In this document: positions 63,865 through 64,000 of the stretch, one piece after another
Layout of the letters: each line of letters opens with the position of its first letter
Numbering within the stretch: position 1 is the stretch's first letter
Assembly (NCBI GenBank): GCA_031213475.1
Contig: JARUPZ010000029.1
Location: forward strand, 8,643,290-8,707,289
Source: Nereocystis luetkeana
Lineage: Eukaryota; Sar; Phaeophyceae; Laminariales; Laminariaceae
DNA: 64,000 nucleotides
Direction of reading: 5' to 3'
Made by a program: the position numbers and the translations under genes
Notes under the pieces: model-generated
Database searches by the model: none
What the model was told of the DNA's origin: nothing
The model's input: the letters and a program-made list of their open reading frames with translations, nothing else

Positions 63865-64000
63865 GTCTGGCAATCTGGGAGAAGGGATTTTTAGCGATGT
63901 TTTTAACCCAAAAAATGGGTAAGGTGGTCTGCACTTCGGAATCGTCGTCCGCAACTGAGAAATTCCCTGGTTCGATGCAAACGCGGCGCAGCCACGTTTA
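63865..64000. repeat. Dispersed repeat V, inverted copy at the window edge
   Basis: Reverse-complement match to 37850-37975: GGCAATCTGGGAGAAGGGAT, then GGTGGTCTGCACTTCGGAAT, CGTCGTCCGCAACTGAG and GCAAACGCGGCGCAG. The element runs off the window. Confidence 0.7.

Overview
The window is eukaryotic nuclear DNA, repeat-dense and gene-poor. It has GT-AG introns, eukaryotic retrotransposons of three classes, tRNA-derived SINEs, DNA-transposon remains and short TTAGGG/CCCTAA blocks. Base composition is near balanced. No organelle genes, bacterial operons, rRNA genes or functional tRNA genes were seen. The only convincing host gene is a six-exon GT23 (alpha-1,6-fucosyltransferase-like) gene near the right end. 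I lean weakly toward an algal or stramenopile genome, but nothing here settles the taxon. Scattered telomere-type blocks leave open a subtelomeric or rearranged location.

Layout. 0-11 kb: a mosaic of dispersed repeats. It holds repeat X (copy 1), a 391-bp TIR MITE (family Z), a telomere-like block between 10-bp direct repeats, a broken PIF/Harbinger-like transposase, repeat family Y (copies 1 and 2, the second with a 64-bp satellite), and a 3'-truncated LINE (copy A). 11-15.5 kb: LINE copy B, 5'-truncated but with a long open endonuclease-RT frame. 15.5-25 kb: SINEs, a three-level nest (SINE in a TIR element with an 8-bp target duplication, in a MITE), and Y copies 3 and 4. 25-30 kb: LINE copy C, nearly full length but disabled. 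30-43.7 kb: SINEs, solitary LINE tails, a small LTR-element-like unit, a hAT transposase tail, palindromic hairpin elements, GC-rich minisatellites and the duplicated repeat family W. 43.8-45.1 kb: a tandem duplication. 45.7-53.9 kb: a complete Ty3/gypsy retrotransposon on the minus strand with apparently identical LTRs and a 5-bp target duplication. 54-58 kb: two head-to-tail SINEs and small fragments. 58.5-61.5 kb: the GT23 gene. 61.5-64 kb: mostly unassigned.

Two signals stand out. First, the 9-bp palindrome TACCWGGTA occurs 13 times by hand count, where about 0.5 is expected by chance. In paralogous repeats it looks like an inserted 7-mer beside a TA, which suggests excision footprints of a TA-targeting transposon. 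Second, the Ty3 gag and pol frames are the same frame separated by one UGA, followed three bases later by a possible 7-bp hairpin. That points to stop-codon readthrough rather than frameshifting.

All coordinates were read by eye. Repeat boundaries are good to a few bases where TIRs, target duplications or LTRs define them, and to tens of bases elsewhere.
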